This document shows, one piece after another, positions 19,349-28,069 of a stretch of 47,809 nucleotides of DNA. The translations under genes and the position numbers were made by a program. The stretch is from Thermoanaerobaculia bacterium (GTDB lineage Bacteria; Acidobacteriota; Thermoanaerobaculia; Multivoradales; JAHEKO01), in contig CALZKB010000032.1 in NCBI GenBank assembly GCA_945787575.1, forward strand, positions 1-47,809, in the 5' to 3' direction. The notes under the pieces are model-generated. The model saw only the letters and a list, made by a program, of their open reading frames with translations, searched no databases and was not told where the DNA came from. Within the stretch, counting starts at the first letter, position 1, and the number at the start of each line of letters is the position of its first letter.

Positions 19349-22300
19349 ATGAAAGCCAAGACCAACCCCATCGTCCGCTTCTCGGTCCAGCGCCGCATCA
19401 CCCTGGTGATGGCGGTGGCGGGCGTGCTGGTGCTCGGCTGGATGTCGCTGACGCGGCTGCCCCTCGAGTTCCTCCCCTCGTTCTCGTCATCGAGCATCTC
19501 CGTCAACGCCAGCTACTCGTCCTCGTCCCCGGAGGAGGTCGCCCGTCTGATCGTCCAGCCGCTCGAGGATTCGCTGGGCACGATCAACGGCATCGACACT
19601 ATGTCGTCGTCCGCCAGTGCGGACTCGGGGAGAGTCTCCCTCACTTTCATCGACGGCACCGATATGGACCTGGCGGCGGTCGACGTCCGCGACCGGATCG
19701 ACCGAATCCGCCATCTTCTGCCTTCGGACCTCGAGCGCATCTGGATCCGACGCTTCCAGAGTAGCGACATCCCCGTGATCAGCGCGCACTTGAGCGCCGA
19801 CTGGCCGCGCGACCGTCTCTTCGACTTTGCGGAGAACACCTTGCAGCGCCGGCTGGAGCGCCTCGAGGGGGTCGCCCAGGTCGCGATGCGTGGCGTGCAA
19901 AGCCCGAACGTCCAGATCGATCTCGAACCCGACCGTCTGCGAGCCCACCGGATCAGCGTCCGGGAGCTCGTCGGCCGCATCCGCGACGAGAACCGCGACG
20001 TGACGGCGGGCGACGTCACCGACGGCGGTCGCGAGCTTCTCGTCCGCACGGTCGGGGAGTTCCGCAGCCTCGACGAGATACGCCGTCTGCCGATCAACGA
20101 CCAGGGGCTGCGACTCCAGGACGTCGCCGAGGTCAGCTACGCCTTTCCGAAGCAGGACAACTTCTCGTTTCTCAACGGCGCCGAGGCGTTGACGGTGAGG
20201 ATCAACAAGACGTCGACCAGCAACGTTCTCGACGTCGTCGACGTCGTTCAGGCGGAGGTTGCCGAAGTTCTCGAGCTGCCGCAGGCCGAAGGGCTGGCCT
20301 GGCGGCCCTACCACGACGCGTCGATCGAGGTCCGCGAGGGACTGGCGCAGCTGCGCAACGCCGGTCTCTTTGGCGCCGGTCTCGCCGTTCTCGCCGTCTT
20401 CGCCTTCCTGCGACGGGTGCGGACCACCCTGCTCGTCGCGTTGGCGATGCCGGTTTCGGTCGTCGCCACCTTCGCCGCCATGTACCTGATGCGGCAGGGC
20501 GGGATTTCGGACATCACCTTGAACGTCGTGAGTCTAGCGGGCTTGATGCTGGCGCTCGGCATGCTCGTCGACAACTCGATCGTCGTCATCGAGTCGATCT
20601 TCCGCCACCGCAACGAGCTGGGCGAGGACTCGCGCCAAGCGGCTCTCAAAGGGGCGAGCGAGGTCGCACTCCCGATCCTCGCCTCCACCGCCACGACGCT
20701 GTGCGTGTTCCTGCCGATCATCTTCTTGAGTGGCAGCGGCTTCATGCAGACCTACATGAAGAACATCGCGACGACCATCTGCCTGGTGATCGCGGCGTCG
20801 CTGTTGGTGGCGTTGACGGTAGTGCCGATGGCGGCCGTGCTATTGCTCGAACGGCAGGAGGCACGGCCGCCGGGCTTGATCAGCCGTTGGCGCGACAACT
20901 ACGCGCGGGTTCTCGCCTTCACCCTCCACCATCGGGGTCCGTTCGTCATTTCCATCGTCGCCATGCTCGCCGGGGCGGTCTACTTGTTCGGGACCATCGA
21001 CCGGTCGTTCTCGAGTGGTGGCGAAGAGCGCCAGGTCATCATCTCCGTGGACACCCCACGCCAGTACTCGTTTGAGCAGACCCGCGCGCTCTACCAGGAG
21101 CTCTACGACCTCTTCGACGCTCGTCGCGAGGAGCTCGAGATCGCCGACATCACCCACTCCTACGATCGCGGCACCGGACGCTCGCGAGGCGGCTGGGGCG
21201 GCAATCGTCGAGTCGAGATCTACTTGACCGACGAATCGGAGGCGAAGACGACGACCGCGGAGATCAGGGATCGAGTGCGTGAGCTCCTTCCCAAGAGAGC
21301 CGGTGTGGGACTACGGATCGCTCAGAGCCGTCATCGCTCCGGCTCGGGTGGCATCGAGATCGAGCTCTCGGGCGACGATTTGGGCGTCCTCGAGCAGTTG
21401 AGCGCTCGGCTCACCGCGCAGCTGGAGACGATGCCGATTCTCAAGGATATCGATACTTCGCTCGAGTCGGGAGACGAGGAGATCCACGTTCTCGTCCGGC
21501 GGGACCGAGCGAGCCAGGCGGGCGTCTCGAGTGCCGCGGTGGCGGCGACGGTCTCTAGTTCCCTCTCCAGTCGCGCGGTCAGTCATCTGCGGTCGGCGGA
21601 CCGCGAGGTCGACATCATCGTCCAGTATCGCGAGGATGAACGCGAGACGCTCGATCAGCTCAAGACCGTGCCTGTCTTCGGCGCCGGACTGCCGTTGCCG
21701 CTGTCGGCTCTGGCCGACTTCGAGCAGGTGGCCGGTCCCCAGCAGGTCGAGCGCGAGAACCACCGCTCGAAAGTGCGGGTGACCGCCAACGCGGAAGCGA
21801 GCGCGGCGTTCATGGCGATGGGGAAGGTGGGCGATTTGATGCGGCAGTTTCCGCTCCCTCCCGGCTACGAATGGAGCTTCGGACGTTGGAATCGGTATCA
21901 GCAGCGGGACCAGAGCCAAGGCAACTTCGCCCTGATCTTCGGCCTGTTGCTCGTCTACATGCTGATGGCGGCCCTTTTCGAGAGCTTCGCTCAGCCATTC
22001 ACCATCATGTTCTCGGTACCGTTCGCGCTTCTCGGCGTCGCCGTGGTCCTGAAGATCTTCGGCCAGCAGCTGACCCCGATGGCGATGCTCGGTCTGGTGA
22101 TCCTCATGGGCGTGGTCGTCAACAATGCGATCGTCCTGATCGATCACATCAACCGACTTCGCAGCCAGGGCCTCGATCGCGAAGCGGCGATTCTGCAGGG
22201 CGGCAAGGATCGACTGCGACCGATCCTCATCACTGCGGTCACCACCATCGTCGGCTTGATGCCCCTCGTCGCTCCGATCCTCCTGCCGTCCGTCTTCGGG

Positions 22301-22459
22301 CCGATCGAGGGGCGCGCCGGGTCGTGGGCGCCGATCGGACTCGTCATCATGGGTGGGCTCACCACCTCCACCTTCCTTACCCTGATCATCATCCCGACCC
22401 TCTATTCCTTGATCGACGATCTCACCGGCTTTGCGCGCCGTATCGCGCGAGCCGTCTAG
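19349..22459 (+). CDS. RND (HAE1/AcrB-like) inner-membrane efflux transporter
   Basis: 1036 residues, full length for the family: one N-terminal helix, large periplasmic loop, TM2-6, second loop, TM8-12. TM4 reads LALGMLVDNSIVVIES, with the proton-relay Asp kept and its usual acidic neighbour changed to Asn. TM10 reads MGVVVNNAIVLIDH, so the relay Lys of AcrB is replaced; both patterns are common in non-enteric HAE1 pumps. It should drive drug or lipid export with the proton gradient. It heads an operon with an adaptor (39-base gap) and a second pump subunit. The substrate is unknown. No regulator gene adjoins it. Confidence 0.92.
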   Translation: MKAKTNPIVRFSVQRRITLVMAVAGVLVLGWMSLTRLPLEFLPSFSSSSISVNASYSSSSPEEVARLIVQPLEDSLGTINGIDTMSSSASADSGRVSLTFIDGTDMDLAAVDVRDRIDRIRHLLPSDLERIWIRRFQSSDIPVISAHLSADWPRDRLFDFAENTLQRRLERLEGVAQVAMRGVQSPNVQIDLEPDRLRAHRISVRELVGRIRDENRDVTAGDVTDGGRELLVRTVGEFRSLDEIRRLPINDQGLRLQDVAEVSYAFPKQDNFSFLNGAEALTVRINKTSTSNVLDVVDVVQAEVAEVLELPQAEGLAWRPYHDASIEVREGLAQLRNAGLFGAGLAVLAVFAFLRRVRTTLLVALAMPVSVVATFAAMYLMRQGGISDITLNVVSLAGLMLALGMLVDNSIVVIESIFRHRNELGEDSRQAALKGASEVALPILASTATTLCVFLPIIFLSGSGFMQTYMKNIATTICLVIAASLLVALTVVPMAAVLLLERQEARPPGLISRWRDNYARVLAFTLHHRGPFVISIVAMLAGAVYLFGTIDRSFSSGGEERQVIISVDTPRQYSFEQTRALYQELYDLFDARREELEIADITHSYDRGTGRSRGGWGGNRRVEIYLTDESEAKTTTAEIRDRVRELLPKRAGVGLRIAQSRHRSGSGGIEIELSGDDLGVLEQLSARLTAQLETMPILKDIDTSLESGDEEIHVLVRRDRASQAGVSSAAVAATVSSSLSSRAVSHLRSADREVDIIVQYREDERETLDQLKTVPVFGAGLPLPLSALADFEQVAGPQQVERENHRSKVRVTANAEASAAFMAMGKVGDLMRQFPLPPGYEWSFGRWNRYQQRDQSQGNFALIFGLLLVYMLMAALFESFAQPFTIMFSVPFALLGVAVVLKIFGQQLTPMAMLGLVILMGVVVNNAIVLIDHINRLRSQGLDREAAILQGGKDRLRPILITAVTTIVGLMPLVAPILLPSVFGPIEGRAGSWAPIGLVIMGGLTTSTFLTLIIIPTLYSLIDDLTGFARRIARAV

Positions 22460-22498
22460 CTGCTATAGCCTCCCGTCTACCGAGGAAGGGACGATCCG

Positions 22499-23932
22499 AT
22501 GCTGCCACTGAAGAGGACAACACTGCGCCCGGTCTCGCCGGCCACGGTCCCGTGGCTCTTGTGCGGCGCGCTCCTCGTGGCCTGTTCGGGAGGCGGCGAG
22601 AGCGAGGGCGACAGGCGGGGCGGGGGGAGACCGGGCGGTGGGCCTCCGGGCGCCGGTTTCGGCGGAGAGCGCCCGGCCGCGGCGGTACCGATCGAGGTCA
22701 CGGCGGTCGAACGTCGGGACATCGCCTCGTATATCGAAACCAACGGTACGCTGGAAGCCGAGAAAGAAGTCGATCTCGTCGCCCGTACGGCAGGGCCGAT
22801 CGTCGACCTTCGCGGCGAAGAGAACCAAGCGGTTCAAAAGGGGCAGGTCCTAGCCCGGCTCGACGAGGACGAGATCCGTGCCCGTCTCGAGATCTCACGG
22901 GTCGCGCTACAGGAGGCGGAGACCGAGTTCGCCCGCGCCGAGGAGCTGCAGCGGGCCAGTCTGATCAGCGGTGAGGAGTTCGATCAGGCTCGCAACCGCC
23001 TCGAGTCGGCTCGAGCCGAGTTTCGCGGCAACGAGATCCAGATCGGCTACACCGTCATTCGGGCACCCTTCAGCGGCCTCATCGTCGAGCGCTACGTGAA
23101 GTTCGCGGAGACGGTCAACGTCAATCAGCCGCTCTTCCGGATCTCGGATTTCGACCCGCTGCTGTGTCTGATCCAGGTGCCCGAGCGCGAACTGTCGCGG
23201 CTGGCGGTCGGCCAGTCCGCCTATCTCGAGGTCGACGCCTGGTCGGGCGAGCGCTTCGAGGCGCAGGTCCTCAGACTCTCGCCGGTCGTCGACGCCGCTA
23301 CCGGCACGATCAAGGTGACGCTGGAGGTCGAAGGAAAGGGCAAGCTCCGGCCCGGGATGTTCGCCAGTGTCTTCCTGCAGACCGAGACGCATGTGGGGGC
23401 GCTGGTGATCCCCAAGTCGGCGCTGGCTCTCGACAGCATCGGAGACGCCGTCTTCGTCGCCGAAGAGGGCTCGGCCGCGCGCCGAGATGTGACTCTGGGT
23501 GTGCGCGAGGGAGACTTCGTCGAGGTGGTGGCGGGGCTGTCCGAGGGCGACGCGGTGATCAGCGTCGGCCAGGACTCGCTGTCCGACGGGACACCGATCG
23601 AGCTCGTCGGCGACGAGGCGCCCGGGTTTCGGAGGGACGGTCGAGACGCTGCCGGCGACGATCCGCCCGCCGGAGGTGGAGCCGATTCCCCTGGGCGCCC
23701 CGGGAATCGCACCGCCGGCTCGGCGGCGCCGGATCCCGAGCGCCTCGAGATGATGAGGCAGCGGATGCGGGACGGCGGCATGAGCGACGAGCAGATCGAG
23801 GAGCGTGTCCGCCAGATGAAGCAGAGCTCCGGTAGCGGCTCCGGCTCCGGTCAAGGCGGTTCGGCCGAGGGTGGGGAGGCCGAAGGGACCTCCGAATCGG
23901 CGCCCGACACTTCGGACGGCGAAGGCCGGTAG
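22499..23932 (+). CDS. RND periplasmic adaptor (membrane-fusion) lipoprotein
   Basis: 477 residues. The N-terminus is a lipoprotein signal with lipobox LLVAC (Cys29), followed by a Gly-rich linker (~30-58). Adaptor features follow: barrel-sandwich/lipoyl half GTLEAEKEVDLVARTAG near 82, a short helical hairpin (~125-180), the second half GYTVIRAPFSGLIVERYV near 182, then beta-barrel domains. A C-terminal tail from about 375 is unusual: low complexity with a charged helix around residue 415 (MRQRMRDGGMSDEQIEERV), then a Ser/Gly stretch. It links the inner-membrane pumps to an outer-membrane channel encoded elsewhere. The six-base gap to the next pump gene implies co-translation. Confidence 0.9.
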   Translation: MLPLKRTTLRPVSPATVPWLLCGALLVACSGGGESEGDRRGGGRPGGGPPGAGFGGERPAAAVPIEVTAVERRDIASYIETNGTLEAEKEVDLVARTAGPIVDLRGEENQAVQKGQVLARLDEDEIRARLEISRVALQEAETEFARAEELQRASLISGEEFDQARNRLESARAEFRGNEIQIGYTVIRAPFSGLIVERYVKFAETVNVNQPLFRISDFDPLLCLIQVPERELSRLAVGQSAYLEVDAWSGERFEAQVLRLSPVVDAATGTIKVTLEVEGKGKLRPGMFASVFLQTETHVGALVIPKSALALDSIGDAVFVAEEGSAARRDVTLGVREGDFVEVVAGLSEGDAVISVGQDSLSDGTPIELVGDEAPGFRRDGRDAAGDDPPAGGGADSPGRPGNRTAGSAAPDPERLEMMRQRMRDGGMSDEQIEERVRQMKQSSGSGSGSGQGGSAEGGEAEGTSESAPDTSDGEGR

Positions 23933-23938
23933 CAGCGC

Positions 23939-26900
23939 GTGAAGCTGATCGAGCTTTCGACCCGCCGGCCGGTCACGGTCTTCATCTTCGCCGTGGCCGC
24001 TGTGGTCTTCGGCCTCGTCGCGCTCGGCAGGTTGGCCACCGACCTGCTTCCCGACATCACCTATCCTTCGCTCACGGTGCGCACCGATTACGAAGGGGCA
24101 GCGCCCATCGAGGTCGAGAGCCTCATTACGCGCCCGATCGAGAACGCCGCCGGTGTCGTCAACGGGGTGGAGCGAGTCACGTCGAGCTCGCGCGCGGACG
24201 TCGGCGAGGTCACCCTCGAGTTCGGTTGGGGCACGAACATGGACATCGCCGGCCTCGACGTCCGCGAGCGACTCGATCAGCTAGACCTGCCCGACGACGC
24301 CGATCGCCCGGTGCTCCTGCGATACGACCCGTCCCTCGATCCAATCGTCCGCATCGGCGTCAGCGGCGAGGACGATCTGATTCGGCTCCGGCTGCTGGCG
24401 GAGGAGGAGATCAAGCGCGCGCTCGAACGGCTCGAGGGAGTTGCCGGCGTCGTCGTCAGCGGCGGCCTGGAAGAGGAGATCCAGGTCGAGCTCGACGAGC
24501 GTCGGATGGCCAATCTCGGCCTGTCCGCGGATCTCGTCCGCACCCGTCTCGCCCAGGAGAACGTCAACTTGACCGGGGGACGATTGATCGAAGGGCAGAG
24601 CGAGTATCTGGTCCGAACAATCCAGGAACTCGTGAGGGCGGAAGACCTCGAGCAGATCGTCATCACCAGCGACCAGGGGGCGATCGTCCGGCTACGCGAC
24701 GTCGGCCGGGTCGTCAGCGGAAGCAAGGAGCGCGAGATCATCACCCGGATCGGGGGTCTCGAGAGCGTCGAGGTCGCCGTCTACAAAGAGGGTGGCACCA
24801 ACACGGTAACCGTGTCGGATGCCGTCCGCGCAGGCGTCGAGCAGCTCGGAGAGGAGCTCCGCAAGATCGATCCGGGTCTCCAGTTGACCCTCGTCACCGA
24901 CCAGGCGCGCTACATCCGGCAGTCGGTCAACGAGGTGCTGAAGACCGCCGCCATGGGTGGAGTGCTCGCTGTGCTCGTCCTCTATTTCTTCCTGCGCTCG
25001 TGGAAGACGACGTTCATCATCGGAGCGGCGATCCCGATCTCGGTGGTCGCGACGTTCTTCCTCATGTACTCGACCGACATCTCACTCAACATCATGTCGC
25101 TCGGCGGCCTGACCCTCGGCATCGGTCTGCTGGTGGACAATGCCATCGTCGTTCTCGAGTCGGTGCAAAGACAGCGAGACAAGGGACTCGACGACGTCGA
25201 CGCGGCGGTGACCGGTGCGAGCCAAGTAGGCCGCGCGGTCGTCGCTTCGACACTGACCACCATCTGTGTGTTTCTGCCGATCGTCTTCGTCGAGGGGGTC
25301 GCCGGCCAGCTTTTCGGCGACCAGGCGATGACGGTGACCTTCTCCCTCGTGATCTCGTTGATCGTCGCGCTCACCGTGATTCCGATGCTTGCTTCGCGCT
25401 CGTTCGAGGCGTCGGAGGACGAGGAGCCGGTCGGCGGCAAAGCGGCGCCTCAGTCGAAGCTCTTCGGTGCCGTCGCCTCGGTGCAACGGCTCGTTTCACG
25501 AGCGTTCTTCTGGTCAGGAGTCGGAGTGGCACGGTTGATCCGTGCTCTCCGCGATGGAGCGGAATGGCTCGTCGACAAACTCCTGGCGATCCCGCTCATG
25601 CTCTTCGAACGGGCATTCTCGAGGCTCGCCGACCTCTACGTTCGGGTCCTCGACCGAGCGATCGCACGGCCGTTCGTCGCCGTCGCGTTGGCTACCGTCC
25701 TGCTGGCGGTGAGCCTTCTTCTCTACCCCAGGCTCGGCAGCGAGCTGGTGCCGGAAATGGTGCAGGGAGAGTTCTTCGTCGACATCGAGCTGCCGCCGGG
25801 CACTCATCTCGACGTCACCGAACGGCGCATGCGAGCGCTCGAGCGCTTTGCCGGGGGCCTCGACGGCGTGGAGTCGGTCTACGCGTTGGTGGGAACCTCG
25901 AACGAGCAGGGGGGAGTGGCGGGAGAGCGGCGCGAGAACCTCGCGCAGCTGACGTTGCGGGTCGAGCCTCCCTTCGATCGCGAAAAGGAGGAAGCGTTGA
26001 TGGCTCGCGTGCGCGAACCGCTCGACGCTCAGGAGGACTTGGAGTACAGCTTCGGGTGCCCGTCGTACTTGAGCTTCAAGACGCCGGTCGAGCTCGAGAT
26101 CCGTGGTTACAACCTGGACCTGCTCGCGCGGCTGGCCGCCGATGCAGTGGCTCGGCTCGAGGGGATCCGGGGGCTTGCCGACGTCAAGTCGTCGACCGAA
26201 GGGGGCAATCCGGAGCTGCAAATCCGCTTCGATCGTGAGCGGCTGGCGAGCCTCGGCCTGAGTCTCAGCGAGCTGGCCGACACCGTCCGCTCCAAGGTGC
26301 AAGGGACGATCGCCACCGACATTCAGCGTGAGGATCGGACCATCGACATCCGGCTGCGTGCAGACGAGCAGTACCGCGACAGCGTCGAGGATCTCCTCGA
26401 GCTCACCATCGACCAGGTCGGCAAGACGGCGGTGCCGTTGTCGGCGGTGGCGGAGGTGACTCGCGTGGAGGGGCCGGCCGAGATTCGCCGTTCGGAAGGC
26501 AACCGGATCGCTCTGGTGAGCGCCAACTTGGTGGACCGCGATCTCGGATCCGTCACCCGCGAGATCGAGGCCGCAATGAGCGAGTTCAAGATGCCGAGCG
26601 GCTTCGATTGGCAGATGGGCGGGCAGCAGGAGGAGATGGAGACCTCCTTCGACAGCATGCGAATGGCGATCCTGCTGGCGATCTTTCTCGTCTACCTGGT
26701 CATGGCCTCGCAGTTCGAGTCGCTCATCCATCCGCTGGTCATACTCTTCAGCATCCCTTTCTCGATCATCGGGGTGCTGATCGCGCTCTTCCTCGGTGGC
26801 ATCGCGGTGAGCATCGTCGTCCTCATCGGCGCCATCTTGCTGACCGGCATCGTCGTCAACAACGCGATCATTCTCGTCGACTACACGAACACCCTGCGGC

Positions 26901-27139
26901 GCGACGGCGAGACGAAGCTGGCGGCGCTCAGGAAGGCCGGAAAGGTGCGGCTGCGCCCGATCCTCATGACTACGGCGACGACGGTCCTCGGTCTGCTACC
27001 GATGGCGATCGGGCTCGGAGAGGGGGCGGAGCTCCGCACTCCGATGGCGTGGACCGTGATCGGCGGTCTGCTGACCTCGACGTTGCTGACGCTGGTGATC
27101 GTGCCGGCCGCGTACAGTCTCGTGGATCGCAGCTCCTAG
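23939..27139 (+). CDS. Second RND (HAE1/AcrB-like) efflux transporter
   Basis: 1066 residues from GTG 23939, six bases after the adaptor stop. It has the same topology as the first pump but is clearly diverged. TM4 is GIGLLVDNAIVVLES and TM10 GIVVNNAIILVDYT. A ~70-residue cytoplasmic insert (~490-560) with an amphipathic stretch connects the two repeats. Two different RND subunits sharing one adaptor recall MdtBC, where the active pump is a heterotrimer; that is inferred from the operon layout. It ends four bases before a convergent gene. Confidence 0.92.
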   Translation: MKLIELSTRRPVTVFIFAVAAVVFGLVALGRLATDLLPDITYPSLTVRTDYEGAAPIEVESLITRPIENAAGVVNGVERVTSSSRADVGEVTLEFGWGTNMDIAGLDVRERLDQLDLPDDADRPVLLRYDPSLDPIVRIGVSGEDDLIRLRLLAEEEIKRALERLEGVAGVVVSGGLEEEIQVELDERRMANLGLSADLVRTRLAQENVNLTGGRLIEGQSEYLVRTIQELVRAEDLEQIVITSDQGAIVRLRDVGRVVSGSKEREIITRIGGLESVEVAVYKEGGTNTVTVSDAVRAGVEQLGEELRKIDPGLQLTLVTDQARYIRQSVNEVLKTAAMGGVLAVLVLYFFLRSWKTTFIIGAAIPISVVATFFLMYSTDISLNIMSLGGLTLGIGLLVDNAIVVLESVQRQRDKGLDDVDAAVTGASQVGRAVVASTLTTICVFLPIVFVEGVAGQLFGDQAMTVTFSLVISLIVALTVIPMLASRSFEASEDEEPVGGKAAPQSKLFGAVASVQRLVSRAFFWSGVGVARLIRALRDGAEWLVDKLLAIPLMLFERAFSRLADLYVRVLDRAIARPFVAVALATVLLAVSLLLYPRLGSELVPEMVQGEFFVDIELPPGTHLDVTERRMRALERFAGGLDGVESVYALVGTSNEQGGVAGERRENLAQLTLRVEPPFDREKEEALMARVREPLDAQEDLEYSFGCPSYLSFKTPVELEIRGYNLDLLARLAADAVARLEGIRGLADVKSSTEGGNPELQIRFDRERLASLGLSLSELADTVRSKVQGTIATDIQREDRTIDIRLRADEQYRDSVEDLLELTIDQVGKTAVPLSAVAEVTRVEGPAEIRRSEGNRIALVSANLVDRDLGSVTREIEAAMSEFKMPSGFDWQMGGQQEEMETSFDSMRMAILLAIFLVYLVMASQFESLIHPLVILFSIPFSIIGVLIALFLGGIAVSIVVLIGAILLTGIVVNNAIILVDYTNTLRRDGETKLAALRKAGKVRLRPILMTTATTVLGLLPMAIGLGEGAELRTPMAWTVIGGLLTSTLLTLVIVPAAYSLVDRSS

Positions 27140-27143
27140 CGGA

Positions 27144-27584
27144 CTAGGGCTGCTCGTCGGTGACCGAGCCGCTCGCGGCGGGTTCGCGGGTGAGAGCCAG
27201 GCTGGAGAACTCGCGGCAGTCGAGCGGGTCGCAGCCGTACGACGAGGCGGTGCCGAGGTCGGCTTCGAACCAGACGTGGAGGCGGCGCTGGTGGATGACG
27301 GCGTTCTGGGCGACGTCCAAGAAATACTCGAGGAGGTTACCCTGGCTGCCGAGCAGCGGCTGAAAGTTCTGCGAGACCATCGGGTAGGCGAAACGGTGGA
27401 CTTCGCGGAAACGATCCTGGGAGCGGTCGTTGAGGACGATCGGCTCCGCGCAGAGGATCTCGATCTTCTGCAAGTCGACCTTGACGGCGGACGGCGTGCA
27501 GCTGAAGTCGCGCATCTCGGCGGCCGAGGGGATGGCCAGAAGGCTCATCAGAAGCGCCGCGGACGCGGTCTGGTTCCAGTTCAT
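27144..27584 (-). CDS. Small secreted four-Cys protein of unknown function
   Basis: 146 residues with a signal peptide (hydrophobic core at ~8-18, cleavage near SAAE at 20-23). The mature part has cysteines at about 29, 45, 118 and 123, enough for two disulfides. It ends with a low-complexity acidic tail. No family is recognised. It converges with the RND operon with only a four-base gap, so the two transcripts must overlap. Upstream lies a long repeat element that may carry its promoter. Confidence 0.55.
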   Translation of the reverse strand: MNWNQTASAALLMSLLAIPSAAEMRDFSCTPSAVKVDLQKIEILCAEPIVLNDRSQDRFREVHRFAYPMVSQNFQPLLGSQGNLLEYFLDVAQNAVIHQRRLHVWFEADLGTASSYGCDPLDCREFSSLALTREPAASGSVTDEQP

Positions 27585-27662
27585 CTTCGTACCCTCGCCT
27601 GAGTTACGGTCCCTCCTGACCGTCCGTCTAGTCTACCGCCGAAACGGCCGGCCCCCTCCCAG

Positions 27663-28030
27663 TCCGTGCCCCGCTTCCCTTTGAGTCGTCGCTCCCTGGT
27701 ATCGGGCCCTCGTCGAGAAAGGGATGAGCCCCAGGGGTACGGCACGCGTACTCGGACTGCGTGTGGGCGACGCGCGCTCATTCGCCGTCGCCCCGGACGG
27801 CAATGTGATTCTGAGTGAATCAGAGGGCTCGGCTCAAGACCCCTGGGCCCTCATCCCTTTCTCGCCGGGGCCTACGGTCGTGAGCACGAAGCGGCGAGGG
27901 CTCACTCCTTGCTCCATCGGTAGGCCCAAGGCGAGATAGTGCTGACGGCCCAGGGGGCCAGCGGCTCTCTCGCCGCCAGGGCCGGCGATCCGGGATCGAA
28001 GACTCAAAGGAAACCGGGGGCCCGGGTCCC
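27663..28030. repeat. MITE-like element, copy A (with ~100-base internal insertion)
   Basis: This fills the 485-base gap 27585-28069, which holds no credible gene. The inner arms GGGATGAGCCCCAGGGG (27721-27737) and CCCCTGGGCCCTCATCCC (near 27840-27857) are near-complements. The core between them matches copy B (43507-43650) over about 145 bases without a gap. The outer arms (27663-27720 and about 27965-28030) also resemble those of copy B. Between core and right outer arm lies an extra ~100 bases with its own GGCCTAC...GTAGGCC pair. No transposase is encoded. Confidence 0.75.
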
Positions 28031-28069
28031 CGCGGACTCCCGGGGTGGGTGGGAGGCGGCCGAGTTCGG

